A stretch of 64,000 nt of DNA from positions 62,001 through 126,000 of the forward strand of contig DXEG01000024.1 in NCBI GenBank assembly GCA_019115125.1. The letters are read 5' to 3'. This document shows, one piece after another, positions 43,270-56,865 of the stretch (position 1 is the stretch's first letter; each line of letters starts with the position of its first letter). The stretch comes from Candidatus Blautia faecipullorum (GTDB lineage Bacteria > Bacillota > Clostridia > Lachnospirales > Lachnospiraceae). The notes beneath the pieces were generated by a model. It ran no database searches. It had not been told where the DNA came from and saw only the letters and a list, made by a program, of their open reading frames with translations. Position numbers and translations under genes: made by a program.

Positions 43270-45369
43270 TTACAGAGATTTTTTGATATACTCACAGATC
43301 TGACGGCTGTGGGTGTGGTTGGTGCTTTTGAAGTATCTCCGGCGCATTTTTTCGTATTCAGGCTTCATGCGGAAATCGTTTTTGATCTGTGCCTCCAGCA
43401 TATCGAGAAGCTCTCCGCAGTGCTCCGCCCGGTCGCCGAAAAGCTCTGTGCGCATATTGAGGTAGCTTCCCTGAGCCTCCTCGTATTTATCCAGGTCGAA
43501 CTGGTAAAAGAGGATCGGCTTGTCCTGGTAAAGGACGTCCCAGCATACGCTGGAATAATCTGTGATCAGCATCCGGCAGCGCATCAGCATCTCGTTTACG
43601 GCCACCTCGCCGAAAGAGATCAGATGGATACGGCTCTCCTTAGCGCGGAAGTTTTCTACATAGTCCTGGAATTTCGCGTGAAGATAAAAATTTACCTGCA
43701 GATCATATTTTTCCAGAATATCCGCGAAACGCCGGGAATTCAGAAGCTCCATATAGCTGCGGAAATAGTCGCTCTGTTCAAAATCCTCGTCGGGCACAGA
43801 GTCCAGCCAGTTGCGCCAGGTGGGCATAATGAGGATTTCTCTCTGGTTCTGAGACTTGTCGTGGAGAACGTCCCAGCGGGGAAGTCCGGTATTGATCACT
43901 TCGTCAGGAAGATAACCGAAATTGTCCACGATAATCTTTTTTTCGTCCTCCGTGGAGACTACAAAAAGATTACAGCCTCCCCGTTTTCCTTTTCCATAAA
44001 AGAAATCCACCTGCTTCAGGGCGATCACTCCATGCTGAAGGAAAACGAAGGGGATTTTCTTTATATAGCGGTTAAAAATGCTGTGCCGGCTCTGCATGGC
44101 GTAGGTGTGATATCTGGAATCTGAGCTTACGATCAGATCGGCGGCCAGCAGATAGCACATGTGGCGGATCGTCATGAAATCCAGCAGGCGGTCTTTGTAG
44201 GGTTCCAGCTTCTGACGGTCCGGAGAGTCCTTTGTGATGATGTAATAAATCTGTTTTCCCAGATAACTTTCCTCGTCCTCCTCCATACAGTGTCTGAAGA
44301 AGTAATATCCGTTGTCCTGAGCCATTTCGGAAAATTTTTCACAGACAAGACAGATATGGCGCTTTTTCCAGTAGGGCTTCGTGAGCCTGTAAAATAGAAT
44401 GGCGGCAAATTCCTTCAGGACAATATCCATGCCGTCGTATTTTCCTTTCTGGCGATAGACAAAAGCCAGGGTCTGCTTTCCTGTATAATAAGGATAGAGG
44501 AAAAAGCCGTTTTCTCCTGGAAACGAGCCGTTGTACAGGAATTTGTGGAACATCCTGCATTTTGTATCCATGGTAATGGGGAGCTGGCACGCGTAAGGCT
44601 TTCCGGGAAGAGACAGAAGCAGCCTTACATCCCAGTACAGACTTTTCCATTCGATTTTGTTCAGGTCAAGAGTGACGGCGATCCGGAGAAAATTTCCGTT
44701 CCGGGAAGTTTTTTTCGTCTCAAAATCATACTGGGCCGCGTCCTCCGCCAGCTTATTGCGGAAATGAAAAACAGTTTTTTCGTAGGAATAGGGGCCTGCG
44801 TCAAGATCGAATTTCAGGGTCAGGATCCCTTTTCTGATTTTCAGAGAACGGAGAAAACAGGAAAGGGTGTCTTCCGCAAGGGCGTTCCGGCTGCACAGTA
44901 CGGCGCCGATATGTCCGTCCTGATTCGGATAGACGGCGGCCAGGTATTCTGTGGGTTCTGGCTCACCTTCCTCCTGAAACCAGATTTCATCAGCCCATAT
45001 TTTGTAGTCGGGTTTTCCGTCCCCGCGGCGGCGGTTATCGGTCAGTAAAAAAAGCTTCGAGGCTTCTTTCGTCTGATATTCCAGAAAAAAACAGTAATCT
45101 TTTTTGCGTTTGTATTCCGCCTGTCCTTCTAATAAGGAAAGATTTATGGTAAACTGATGGGGCGCTGTCTGTTCCGTGTCAAAATAAAGCATATTCTCAG
45201 TGTTTCTTTCCTGAGCGATAAAACGAACCGTGTCCGCCGGTTCTGCCGCGAAGGATTCTATGGAAAAGGTGAGCCGGCGCTCCGGGGAAACAGAAACCTC
45301 CGCCGGGAGACTGCCTGCCGTATTCTTTTCGAGAGAATAGGCGGATGTAATTGAAGCTGTCTGATTCAT
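43270..45369 (-). CDS. Large CDP-glycerol glycerophosphotransferase-family protein
   Basis: A 699-residue paralogue of the enzyme at 40344. The N-terminal ~330 residues are beta-rich, with two Ig-like or substrate-holding units. The C-terminal catalytic domain has PFVFLQHGVIALKQV, VINTGLPRWDVL, IMPTWRNWL, NFYLHAKF and LITDYSSVCWDVLYQDKPI in part. The start at 45369 follows ATGGAGGAACATAC; the longer frame from 45444 lacks a site. It is likely to polymerise or prime a polyol-phosphate chain. Transcribed towards the acyltransferase and separated from it by a shared terminator. Confidence 0.9.
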   Translation of the reverse strand: MNQTASITSAYSLEKNTAGSLPAEVSVSPERRLTFSIESFAAEPADTVRFIAQERNTENMLYFDTEQTAPHQFTINLSLLEGQAEYKRKKDYCFFLEYQTKEASKLFLLTDNRRRGDGKPDYKIWADEIWFQEEGEPEPTEYLAAVYPNQDGHIGAVLCSRNALAEDTLSCFLRSLKIRKGILTLKFDLDAGPYSYEKTVFHFRNKLAEDAAQYDFETKKTSRNGNFLRIAVTLDLNKIEWKSLYWDVRLLLSLPGKPYACQLPITMDTKCRMFHKFLYNGSFPGENGFFLYPYYTGKQTLAFVYRQKGKYDGMDIVLKEFAAILFYRLTKPYWKKRHICLVCEKFSEMAQDNGYYFFRHCMEEDEESYLGKQIYYIITKDSPDRQKLEPYKDRLLDFMTIRHMCYLLAADLIVSSDSRYHTYAMQSRHSIFNRYIKKIPFVFLQHGVIALKQVDFFYGKGKRGGCNLFVVSTEDEKKIIVDNFGYLPDEVINTGLPRWDVLHDKSQNQREILIMPTWRNWLDSVPDEDFEQSDYFRSYMELLNSRRFADILEKYDLQVNFYLHAKFQDYVENFRAKESRIHLISFGEVAVNEMLMRCRMLITDYSSVCWDVLYQDKPILFYQFDLDKYEEAQGSYLNMRTELFGDRAEHCGELLDMLEAQIKNDFRMKPEYEKMRRRYFKSTNHTHSRQICEYIKKSL

Positions 45370-45577
45370 GTATGTTCCTCCATATTGGGATGCCGCTGAT
45401 ATTTCAGCGGCACTTAATGCGGAAATCTGCCTGTTTATACTCATCGGCCCGTCCGCATCACCGGCGGCCGGGAGTTTCGTGGTGGTTTCGCGATAGTTAT
45501 TACATAAGTATAACAGAAATTTTACACAAATAAAATGTTATATGCAATATAAAATATAAATTTTTTGAAAGAAATTC

Positions 45578-45606
45578 TTGACATCCCTCTTTTGGCATGA
45601 TATGTT
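45578..45606 (+). promoter_or_regulatory. Promoter of the rplJ operon
   Basis: TTGACA (45578-45583), 17 bp, TATGTT (45601-45606). It drives the L10 leader. Confidence 0.85.
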
Positions 45607-45610
45607 ATTA

Positions 45611-45731
45611 CAGAACGCTGCCGAAGACAGTAGGTGCCGTAAGGCATAAGGATTAAAACGCCTACCGAGGACTTAGTATTCTGATGAGATTCAGGACCCC
45701 TTGTTGTCATATGCAGCAGGGGCTTTTTTAT
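45611..45731 (+). promoter_or_regulatory. Ribosomal protein L10 leader with attenuator
   Basis: The transcript start region carries the L10-leader signature: GCCGAAGACAGTAGGTGCC, then TTAAAACGCCTACCGAGGA. A GC-rich hairpin CCCC...GGGG (45697-45722) followed by seven T is the attenuator. In Firmicutes, free L10 or the L10(L12)4 complex binds this leader and reduces rplJL expression. Confidence 0.92.
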
Positions 45732-45777
45732 GTTCATAACGGCGGTATATCAAAATCTATAAGGAGGTGTACCATTT

Positions 45778-46284
45778 ATGGCAAAAGTTGAACTGAAGAA
45801 ACCAATCGTAGAAGAAATCGCAAATAACATTAAAGATGCACAGGCCGTAGTACTGGTAAATTACAGTGGTCTGACAGTGGAACAGGATACCATTCTGCGT
45901 AGGGAATTAAGGGAAGCTGGCGTGAACTACAAGGTTTACAAAAACACGATGATGAGCCGTGCTTTTGAAGGAACAGCCTGTGAAGAGCTTCGTCAGCATC
46001 TGGAAGGCACCAATGCTCTGGCTATCTCTGATACAGACGCGACAGCGCCGGCCAGAATCCTTGCAAAATTTGCAAAGCAGTATCCGGCTCTGGAGCTGGT
46101 TGCAGGTGTTGTTGAAGGCACCTACAACGATCAGGCGGGTATTCAGGCACTTTCTCAGGTTCCGTCCAGAGAAGAGCTTCTTGGCAAGCTGCTCGGAAGC
46201 ATCCAGTCTCCGATCGCGAACTTCGCTCGTGTGCTTAATCAGATCGCTGAGGCACAGGGAGGAAGCGCAGAGGCGGCAGAATAA
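45778..46284 (+). CDS. rplJ: 50S ribosomal protein L10
   Basis: A 168-residue stalk-base protein that anchors L7/L12 dimers on 23S rRNA. MAKVELKKPIVEEI at the start, VVLVNYSGLTVEQ, and NTMMSRAFEGT are typical. The C-terminal helix, NFARVLNQIAEAQG, binds L12. AAGGAGGTG precedes the ATG. It is controlled by the leader just upstream, and rplL follows after 136 nt that contain a small CACAAAGTCCG/CGGAGTTTGTG hairpin. Confidence 0.97.
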   Translation: MAKVELKKPIVEEIANNIKDAQAVVLVNYSGLTVEQDTILRRELREAGVNYKVYKNTMMSRAFEGTACEELRQHLEGTNALAISDTDATAPARILAKFAKQYPALELVAGVVEGTYNDQAGIQALSQVPSREELLGKLLGSIQSPIANFARVLNQIAEAQGGSAEAAE

Positions 46285-46420
46285 AGAAAAATTTCACGAA
46301 GTGAAGTTTTTGCTGCACAAAGTCCGTGAAGCGGAGTTTGTGGAACCCCAGATATGAAGTGAGATTAATTGCTTCTATATTATTAAAGAAATAAAATAAG
46401 TATAATGGAGGGAAATTAAA

Positions 46421-46795
46421 ATGGCAAAATTAACAACAGAAGAATTTATTGCAGCAATCAAAGAGTTATCTGTATTAGAATTAAATGAATTAGTAAAAGC
46501 TTGCGAAGAAGAGTTCGGTGTTTCCGCAGCAGCAGGCGTTGTAGTTGCAGCAGCAGGCGGCGCAGCAGAAGCAGCAGAAGAGAAAGACGAATTCGACGTA
46601 GAGCTGACAGAGGTAGGCCCGAACAAGGTTAAGGTTATTAAAGTTGTTCGTGAAGTTACCGGCTTAGGACTGAAGGAAGCAAAAGCAGTAGTTGACGGTG
46701 CTCCGAAGGTTGTTAAGGAAGCAGCTTCCAAGGCAGAGGCAGAGGACATCAAGACAAAACTGGAAGCAGAGGGAGCAAAGGTTACTCTGAAATAA
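46421..46795 (+). CDS. rplL: 50S ribosomal protein L7/L12
   Basis: A 124-residue stalk protein that recruits translational GTPases. The N-terminal dimerisation helix pair, the Ala-rich hinge ([19 protein letters not shown] in part), and the C-terminal domain with [20 protein letters not shown]-like sequence (here [17 protein letters not shown]) are all present. ATGGAGGGAAA precedes the ATG. It ends at a strong terminator, so rpoB is read from its own promoter. Confidence 0.98.
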   Translation: MAKLTTEEFIAAIKELSVLELNELVKACEEEFGVSAAAGVVVAAAGGAAEAAEEKDEFDVELTEVGPNKVKVIKVVREVTGLGLKEAKAVVDGAPKVVKEAASKAEAEDIKTKLEAEGAKVTLK

Positions 46796-46818
46796 TCTTT
46801 CCGGACAGAATAGAGCAC

Positions 46819-46854
46819 GCAGGAACGCCAGGAGCGTTCCTGCGTTTTCTTTTT
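46819..46854 (+). terminator. Terminator after rplL
   Basis: CGCAGGAACGC (46819-46829) pairs with GCGTTCCTGCG (46834-46844), followed by TTTTCTTTTT. Confidence 0.92.
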
Positions 46855-46862
46855 ACGGAAGG

Positions 46863-46955
46863 CAGTTCAGCCCGGGTGCTCTGCTCATCTGTCTGTCAGC
46901 AGCCGGATTCTAATGCAAGCATAAATCCGTCTTCTGACGTCAGATGGCTGAACTG
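46863..46955. repeat. Dispersed intergenic repeat, type 3
   Basis: A 93-bp element bounded by CAGTTCAGC (46863-46871) and GCTGAACTG (46947-46955). An inner TCTGACGTCAGA palindrome is near its right end. It shares ends, but not the middle, with types 1 and 2. Confidence 0.65.
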
Positions 46956-46960
46956 AAAAA

Positions 46961-47123
46961 GTAACAGTTCAGCCGCGCCATTCGTAAAACCGCACTGCGT
47001 GCTTACTGTGGCTGACGCCACTGTTTTACTCATCAATGGGCGCTCAGCTCATACAGTTGTCCGCTCGCAAAAACATGCAAGCGTGTTTTACGCTTCCCGA
47101 CCACTGTATGGCTGAACTGTTAC
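46961..47123. mobile_element. MITE-like composite element with perfect 14-bp terminal inverted repeats
   Basis: 163 bp starting GTAACAGTTCAGCC and ending GGCTGAACTGTTAC, exact reverse complements. The left half is type 2 (also at 39274 and 63930), the right half type 1 (also at 3391 and 30911). CTGAAAAA flanks both sides (46953-46960 and 47124-47131), a possible 8-bp target duplication. No coding capacity. It ends 22 bp before the rpoB -35 box. Confidence 0.7.
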
Positions 47124-47144
47124 CTGAAAAAAATAAATTTCTTG

Positions 47145-47173
47145 TTGACAGCTTGACAGCGGTGTGCTATAGT
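47145..47173 (+). promoter_or_regulatory. rpoB promoter
   Basis: TTGACA (47145-47150), 17 bp, TATAGT (47168-47173). A second TTGACA at 47153 has no matching -10. Confidence 0.8.
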
Positions 47174-47266
47174 GAAAAATGCTATATTATGGCAAGATAT
47201 GCCTGTTTGCAAAAAAAGCGGACGGGATCATGTTGTAATAAATAAAAAAACAGGGGTGAAACGTCA

Positions 47267-50200
47267 ATGGAAAAAAACAGAATTCGTTCTGTAAAAACTG
47301 GAAAAAGCATGCGTATGAGCTACCAGAGACAAAAAGAAGTCCTGGAAATGCCGAACCTGATCGAAGTCCAGAAGGATTCCTACCAGTGGTTCCTTGATGA
47401 AGGACTGAATGAGGTATTTGATGATATCTCTCCGATCGCTGATTACGGCGGAAAGCTCAGCTTGGAATTCATCGACTTTACATTTGACGCAAAGGATGCG
47501 AAATACACCATTGAACAGTGTAAAGAACGCGACGTGACTTATGCCGCGCCTTTGAAGGTTCGAGTGCGGTTGATTAACAAGGAAACAGAAGAGATCAATG
47601 AACACGAGATTTTCATGGGAGATCTTCCGTTAATGACAGAGACGGGTACTTTTGTGATTAATGGCGCAGAACGTGTTATTGTCAGCCAGTTAGTGCGTTC
47701 CCCTGGAATCTATTATGCGATCGCGCATGATAAAGTTGGTAAGAGGTTGTTTTCCAGTACCGTAATCCCCAACAGAGGCGCATGGCTGGAATACGAAACG
47801 GATTCCAACGACGTGTTCTATGTACGAGTAGACAGAACCAGAAAGGTTCCGATCACCGTTCTGATCCGTGCCCTTGGCATTGGCTCCAACGCGGAGATCG
47901 TAGAGCTGTTCGGCGAGGAGCCGAAGATCCTTGCAAGCTTCGCGAAGGATACCTCTACGAATTACCAGGAAGGCCTTCTGGAATTATATAAGAAGATCCG
48001 TCCGGGCGAGCCGCTGGCCGTGGAGAGCGCGGAAAGCCTGATTATGTCTATGTTTTTTGACCCGAGAAGATATGATCTTGCCAAAGTAGGACGTTATAAA
48101 TTCAATAAAAAGCTTCATTTTAATAAGAGAATCGCGGGCCATAAGCTGGCGGAAACCGTTGTGGATCCCACTACCGGAGAAATCCTCGCGGAAGAGGGAA
48201 CCAATGTCACGAAGGAGCTGGCGGAGGATATTCAGAACGCGGCTGTTCCTTATGTCTGGATCCAGGGAGAGGAGAGAAAGATCAAGGTGCTCTCCAGCCT
48301 CATGGTGGATATCCGCAGACATGTGGAGCTCGACTGCGACCCGAAAACCCTTGGCGTTACAGAGTTAGTATATTATCCTGTGCTGCAGAAAATTCTGGAA
48401 GAAAATGACAATCTGGAAGATATTAAGGCAGCCATTAAGAGAGATATCCACGACCTGATTCCGAAGCATATTACAAAAGAAGACATTCTGGCTTCCATTA
48501 ACTACAATATGCATCTGGAATACGGCCTTGGAAACGACGACGATATCGACCACCTGGGCAACCGCCGTATCCGTTCCGTAGGAGAGCTGCTCCAGAATCA
48601 GTACCGCATCGGTCTGTCCAGACTGGAGAGAGTGGTGCGCGAGCGTATGACTACACAGGATACGGAGAATATTTCTCCTCAGTCTCTGGTCAATATCAAA
48701 CCGGTAACTGCGGCAGTGAAGGAATTCTTCGGTTCCTCACAGCTTTCTCAGTTTATGGATCAGAACAACCCGCTGGGCGAGCTGACCCATAAGAGACGTC
48801 TTTCCGCGCTGGGACCCGGCGGTCTGTCACGAGACAGAGCGGGATTCGAGGTGCGTGACGTTCATTATTCTCATTACGGACGTATGTGCCCTATTGAGAC
48901 CCCTGAAGGTCCGAACATCGGTCTGATCAACTCTCTGGCGTCCTATGCGAGAATCAATCAGTATGGATTCGTTGAGGCTCCATACCGCAAAATTGACAAA
49001 ACAGATCCGGAAAATCCGGTTGTAACAGATGAAGTTGTCTACATGACGGCGGATGAGGAAGATAATTACCATGTGGCGCAGGCCAATGAGCCGCTGGATG
49101 CCGAAGGACATTTTGTCCATAAGAACGTATCCGGCCGTTTCCGCGAAGAGACCCAGGAGTATGAGAAGCACATGTTTGATTACATGGACGTATCTCCTAA
49201 GATGGTGTTCTCCGTAGCGACGGCGCTGATCCCCTTCCTTCAGAACGACGACGCCAACCGTGCGCTGATGGGATCCAACATGCAGCGTCAGGCGGTTCCG
49301 CTCCTGACCACAGAGGCTCCTGTAGTGGGAACCGGTATGGAGACTAAGACTGCCGTTGACTCCGGGGTCTGCATTGTGGCGAAGAAGGCCGGGACAGTCC
49401 TTCGTTCCACCTCCACTGACATCAGCATCAAGAATGACGACGGAACAAAGGATGATTATCACCTGACGAAGTTCCTGCGCAGCAACCAGAGCAACTGCTA
49501 CAATCAGAAACCGATCGTGTTCCAGGGCGAGCATGTAGAGGCGGGACAGGTGATCGCGGACGGTCCTTCCACCGCCAACGGCGAGCTTGCGCTGGGTAAG
49601 AATCCACTGATCGGATTTATGACCTGGGAAGGCTATAACTACGAGGACGCTGTCCTTTTAAGTGAAAAGCTTGTTCAGGATGATGTTTATACATCCATCC
49701 ACATGGAAGAATATGAAGCGGAAGCCAGAGACACGAAGCTGGGACCGGAAGAGATCACCAGAGACGTGCCCGGCGTAGGCGACGACGCGCTGAAGGATCT
49801 GGACGAGCGCGGAATCATCCGTATTGGAGCGGAGGTTCGCGCGGGAGATATCCTTGTAGGCAAGGTAACGCCTAAGGGAGAGACGGAGCTTACTGCCGAG
49901 GAGAGACTGCTCCGCGCTATTTTCGGCGAGAAGGCAAGAGAGGTGAGAGATACGTCTCTCAAGGTTCCTCACGGAGAATATGGAATTATCGTGGACGCCA
50001 AGGTATTCACCAGAGAGAACGGCGACGAGCTTTCTCCTGGCGTAAACCAGTCCGTGCGTATTTATATCGCTCAGAAACGTAAGATTTCCGTAGGAGATAA
50101 GATGGCCGGACGTCACGGAAACAAGGGTGTCGTTTCCCGTGTGCTCCCTGTGGAGGATATGCCGTTCCTTCCCAACGGCCGTCCCCTGGATATCGTTCTG

Positions 50201-51115
50201 AACCCGCTGGGCGTGCCGTCCCGTATGAACATCGGACAGGTGCTGGAGATCCATCTGAGCCTTGCCGCGAAAGCCCTGGGCTTCAATGTGGCTACGCCTG
50301 TATTCGACGGCGCCAACGAGGCGGATATCCAGGATACTCTTGAGCTGGCCAACGACTATGTAAATACAGAAGATTTCGAGGAGTTCCGCGCGAAATACCA
50401 GGATATCCTTGCTCCGGACGTGATGCAGTATCTGGATGAGAACAAAGACCACAGAGCGCTGTGGAAAGGCGTTCCGATCTCCAGAGACGGTAAAGTACGC
50501 CTTCGCGACGGACGTACCGGAGAATATTTCGACAGTCCAGTAACCATCGGACACATGCATTATCTGAAGCTGCATCACCTGGTAGACGACAAGATCCACG
50601 CGCGTTCTACCGGCCCATACTCCCTGGTAACGCAGCAGCCGCTGGGCGGAAAAGCGCAGTTCGGCGGACAGCGTTTCGGAGAGATGGAGGTTTGGGCTCT
50701 GGAGGCGTACGGCGCTTCCTATACGCTGCAGGAGATCCTGACAGTAAAATCAGACGACGTTGTAGGACGTGTTAAGACTTATGAAGCGATCATCAAGGGG
50801 GACAATATTCCGGAGCCGGGTATTCCGGAATCCTTCAAGGTGCTTCTGAAAGAGCTTCAGTCCCTTGGCCTCGATGTAAAAGTCCTCAGAGACGACAATA
50901 CAGAGGTGGAGATTATGGAAACAGTGGATTACGGAGATACCGATCTGCGTTCTGTGATCGAGGGAGACAGACACTCACGGGAGGAAGAATCTTTTGGCCG
51001 TCACGGATATACGCAGCAGGAATTCGAAGGCGAGGAGCTTGTTGACGTAGAAGAGGACGACGAAGAGGATGATGGTTTCCTGGAGTTTGACGAAACTCTT
51101 GGTGATGAAGAATAG
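47267..51115 (+). CDS. rpoB: DNA-directed RNA polymerase beta subunit
   Basis: A 1282-residue core polymerase subunit. The rifampicin-binding cluster [20 protein letters not shown], with [12 protein letters not shown] following, is wild type with no known resistance change. Downstream are the GHKGV-type motif ([16 protein letters not shown]) and [20 protein letters not shown] near the end. The last ~30 residues are a very acidic extension ending DETLGDEE, as in other Lachnospiraceae. Start after a GGGGTGAAACGTC leader with a moderate ribosome site. rpoC begins 17 nt after the stop. Confidence 0.99.
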   Translation: MEKNRIRSVKTGKSMRMSYQRQKEVLEMPNLIEVQKDSYQWFLDEGLNEVFDDISPIADYGGKLSLEFIDFTFDAKDAKYTIEQCKERDVTYAAPLKVRVRLINKETEEINEHEIFMGDLPLMTETGTFVINGAERVIVSQLVRSPGIYYAIAHDKVGKRLFSSTVIPNRGAWLEYETDSNDVFYVRVDRTRKVPITVLIRALGIGSNAEIVELFGEEPKILASFAKDTSTNYQEGLLELYKKIRPGEPLAVESAESLIMSMFFDPRRYDLAKVGRYKFNKKLHFNKRIAGHKLAETVVDPTTGEILAEEGTNVTKELAEDIQNAAVPYVWIQGEERKIKVLSSLMVDIRRHVELDCDPKTLGVTELVYYPVLQKILEENDNLEDIKAAIKRDIHDLIPKHITKEDILASINYNMHLEYGLGNDDDIDHLGNRRIRSVGELLQNQYRIGLSRLERVVRERMTTQDTENISPQSLVNIKPVTAAVKEFFGSSQLSQFMDQNNPLGELTHKRRLSALGPGGLSRDRAGFEVRDVHYSHYGRMCPIETPEGPNIGLINSLASYARINQYGFVEAPYRKIDKTDPENPVVTDEVVYMTADEEDNYHVAQANEPLDAEGHFVHKNVSGRFREETQEYEKHMFDYMDVSPKMVFSVATALIPFLQNDDANRALMGSNMQRQAVPLLTTEAPVVGTGMETKTAVDSGVCIVAKKAGTVLRSTSTDISIKNDDGTKDDYHLTKFLRSNQSNCYNQKPIVFQGEHVEAGQVIADGPSTANGELALGKNPLIGFMTWEGYNYEDAVLLSEKLVQDDVYTSIHMEEYEAEARDTKLGPEEITRDVPGVGDDALKDLDERGIIRIGAEVRAGDILVGKVTPKGETELTAEERLLRAIFGEKAREVRDTSLKVPHGEYGIIVDAKVFTRENGDELSPGVNQSVRIYIAQKRKISVGDKMAGRHGNKGVVSRVLPVEDMPFLPNGRPLDIVLNPLGVPSRMNIGQVLEIHLSLAAKALGFNVATPVFDGANEADIQDTLELANDYVNTEDFEEFRAKYQDILAPDVMQYLDENKDHRALWKGVPISRDGKVRLRDGRTGEYFDSPVTIGHMHYLKLHHLVDDKIHARSTGPYSLVTQQPLGGKAQFGGQRFGEMEVWALEAYGASYTLQEILTVKSDDVVGRVKTYEAIIKGDNIPEPGIPESFKVLLKELQSLGLDVKVLRDDNTEVEIMETVDYGDTDLRSVIEGDRHSREEESFGRHGYTQQEFEGEELVDVEEDDEEDDGFLEFDETLGDEE

Positions 51116-51131
51116 AAAGGGGAAAGAATAC

Positions 51132-54863
<3,732 letters not shown>

Positions 54864-54893
54864 AAAGAATATCAGAAGTGATAAATAATCCAG

Positions 54894-54930
54894 GAAAGCT
54901 GCAGACGAAACTCTGCGGCTTTCTTTTTTT
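54894..54930 (+). terminator. Terminator after rpoC
   Basis: GAAAGCTGCAGA (54894-54905) pairs with TCTGCGGCTTTC (54912-54923) with one mismatch, followed by seven T. Confidence 0.88.
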
Positions 54931-55001
54931 CTGTTCCCTTTCAGGATAAAATTGTATTTATTAAGATTGTATGAAAAATTCTGGAAGAAAATCGAAAAAT
55001 A

Positions 55002-55030
55002 CAGACAGCGGTAAAATGCCGTGATATAAT
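55002..55030 (+). promoter_or_regulatory. Promoter of the kinase-phosphatase operon
   Basis: Extended -10 TGATATAAT ending at 55030; the -35 at 17 bp is a weak CAGACA (55002-55007). Confidence 0.6.
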
Positions 55031-55098
55031 GAGGTCACTTAAACATACGGAATATAGAAGAGTACAAAAAGATAAAAGGGTAAAGGGGGGAGTTCAGA

Positions 55099-56865
55099 AT
55101 GGAAAAACAGCTTCCGGTTTCAGTGTGGCCGGAATGGCAGATCATTGAGAAGATCGGCGAAGGCTCTTTTGGAAAGGTCTATAAGGCCCAGCGTACTGAA
55201 CAGGGAAAGTCGTTTTATTCAGCCATTAAGGTGATCACGATACCTTCCAGTCAGGGCGAGCTGAGCAGCGTCCGTTCTGAGATTCCCGACGAAAAATCCG
55301 TAAAGGAATATTTCTACAGCTTTGTGGAGGACTGTATACAGGAAGTCAGTACGATGGAATATTTCCGGGGAAACTCCCATGTGGTCGCCGTTGAGGACTA
55401 TAAGGTGGTGGAGTATCTGGATGATATCGGATGGGATATTTATATCCGTATGGAGTATCTCACAAGCTTTCTCGATTACTGTGCGGGAAAAGCCCTGACA
55501 GAGGAGGAGGTCATTCATCTGGGCATTGATCTCTGCCGTGCTTTGGAGTATTGCCAGAAGCAGAGTATCATCCACCGGGACATTAAGCCGGAAAATATTT
55601 TTGTATCCAGGTTCGGGGAGTTTAAGCTGGGAGACTTCGGTATTGCCAGGGAGCTGGACCGGAGTGCCAGCGGCCTTTCCAAAAAAGGAACCTTTTCCTA
55701 TATGGCGCCCGAGATGTACAAGGGGGAGGCTTATGACAGCAGGGTTGATATTTATTCTCTTGGAATCGTGCTGTACAAGCTGAGAAATCATAACCGGATT
55801 CCTTTTATTAATCTGGAAAAGCAGCTTATTACATACAGAGACAAGGAAAACGCTCTCACAAGGAGAATGTCGGGGGAGGAGCTTCCCTATCCTGTGGACG
55901 CGGGAGAGGGACTGGCCGCTGTGATCCTGAAGGCCTGCGCCTATAACCGGGAGGACAGGTATGAGACTGCGGAGGAATTCCGGGAAGCTCTGGAAGCTCT
56001 GAAATACCGCAGGGAGGAAAAGTCTTTCCGCGCTCCGCGCCGGAGAGAGCCGGGAAAGGGCGAACATTCCGGAACAAAAGCAAAGGCTCCGGCCAGAAAT
56101 ACCGGACGCTCTGAAACAGGAAGGAGCCGGGAGAAGTCAGAGGATCCCCGTACGGTCCGCCGCCTGGAGAAGGTTTCCTCCTCCGCCCGGACAAAGGACA
56201 AAAACCAGAAGCTTCCCAGATCTGCATCAAATTCCCGGAAGAAAAAAAGGAAGATTGTTTTCGATCCTCTGGTTGCCGCTGTTATTGTAATGTTTGCCGC
56301 GGTATGCGTGATCGTTGGGGTGTTTATCTGGCTTGTCAGGGAAAACGCTGAGCTGCAGCGCCTGAAACAGTCTGTGACAGAAACCGTACAGTCGGCGGAA
56401 AACAAACAGCTTCAGGATACCCTTGAGACGATTCAAGAGCAGGCTACATGGATCACGGATAATTTGAATAATTATAACTGGATCGGTTCCGAACAGGAAG
56501 GAAAAATAAGTTATCTTGATCAGGACGGACAGGTCATGAAGGTGCTGGTCTATCCAAGTCTATCAGAGGACGGATATTACGAGGAATATTATTACTGGAA
56601 CGGTGAATTGTTCTTTGCTTATATATGGGCGGATCACAACTGCATTCCTGAACTTGAAGAGGACGAATTAAAGATCAACTTTTACTACTATGAGGACGGA
56701 AGTCTCATCCGGTGGATCGATGATAAAAACGTCTGTCACGACGGTGAAAAGGATAATAAGGAATATATAAGCCGCGAGGAGAAGTACTGGAATCAGGCGG
56801 CAGAATTTGAGAAGGAACTGGGTGCGGTCTCGGAAGAAAGGACAGAGGATGGCGTATCAGATTGA
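55099..56865 (+). CDS. Membrane-anchored Ser/Thr protein kinase (Hanks type)
   Basis: 588 residues. The kinase domain (about 10-300) has the P-loop IGEGSFGKV, the Lys in SAIKVI, the catalytic loop IIHRDIKPENIF, DFG in KLGDFGIA and YMAPEMYKG. A basic Arg/Lys-rich juxtamembrane linker follows. A single membrane segment (VAAVIVMFAAVCVIVGVFIW) lies near residue 395. The outer ~170 residues are acidic and Tyr-rich with no PASTA repeats, so it is not a PrkC/PknB wall sensor of the usual kind. GGGGGGAG precedes the ATG. The phosphatase gene starts inside its 3' end. Confidence 0.93.
   Translation: MEKQLPVSVWPEWQIIEKIGEGSFGKVYKAQRTEQGKSFYSAIKVITIPSSQGELSSVRSEIPDEKSVKEYFYSFVEDCIQEVSTMEYFRGNSHVVAVEDYKVVEYLDDIGWDIYIRMEYLTSFLDYCAGKALTEEEVIHLGIDLCRALEYCQKQSIIHRDIKPENIFVSRFGEFKLGDFGIARELDRSASGLSKKGTFSYMAPEMYKGEAYDSRVDIYSLGIVLYKLRNHNRIPFINLEKQLITYRDKENALTRRMSGEELPYPVDAGEGLAAVILKACAYNREDRYETAEEFREALEALKYRREEKSFRAPRRREPGKGEHSGTKAKAPARNTGRSETGRSREKSEDPRTVRRLEKVSSSARTKDKNQKLPRSASNSRKKKRKIVFDPLVAAVIVMFAAVCVIVGVFIWLVRENAELQRLKQSVTETVQSAENKQLQDTLETIQEQATWITDNLNNYNWIGSEQEGKISYLDQDGQVMKVLVYPSLSEDGYYEEYYYWNGELFFAYIWADHNCIPELEEDELKINFYYYEDGSLIRWIDDKNVCHDGEKDNKEYISREEKYWNQAAEFEKELGAVSEERTEDGVSD

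Noticed and set aside
46863-47123. tRNA or small structured RNA gene
   Set aside because: No tRNA cloverleaf or CCA end; the symmetry and dispersed copies fit palindromic repeat elements better.
49658-50599. 313-codon minus-strand frame within rpoB
   Set aside because: Shadow of rpoB.
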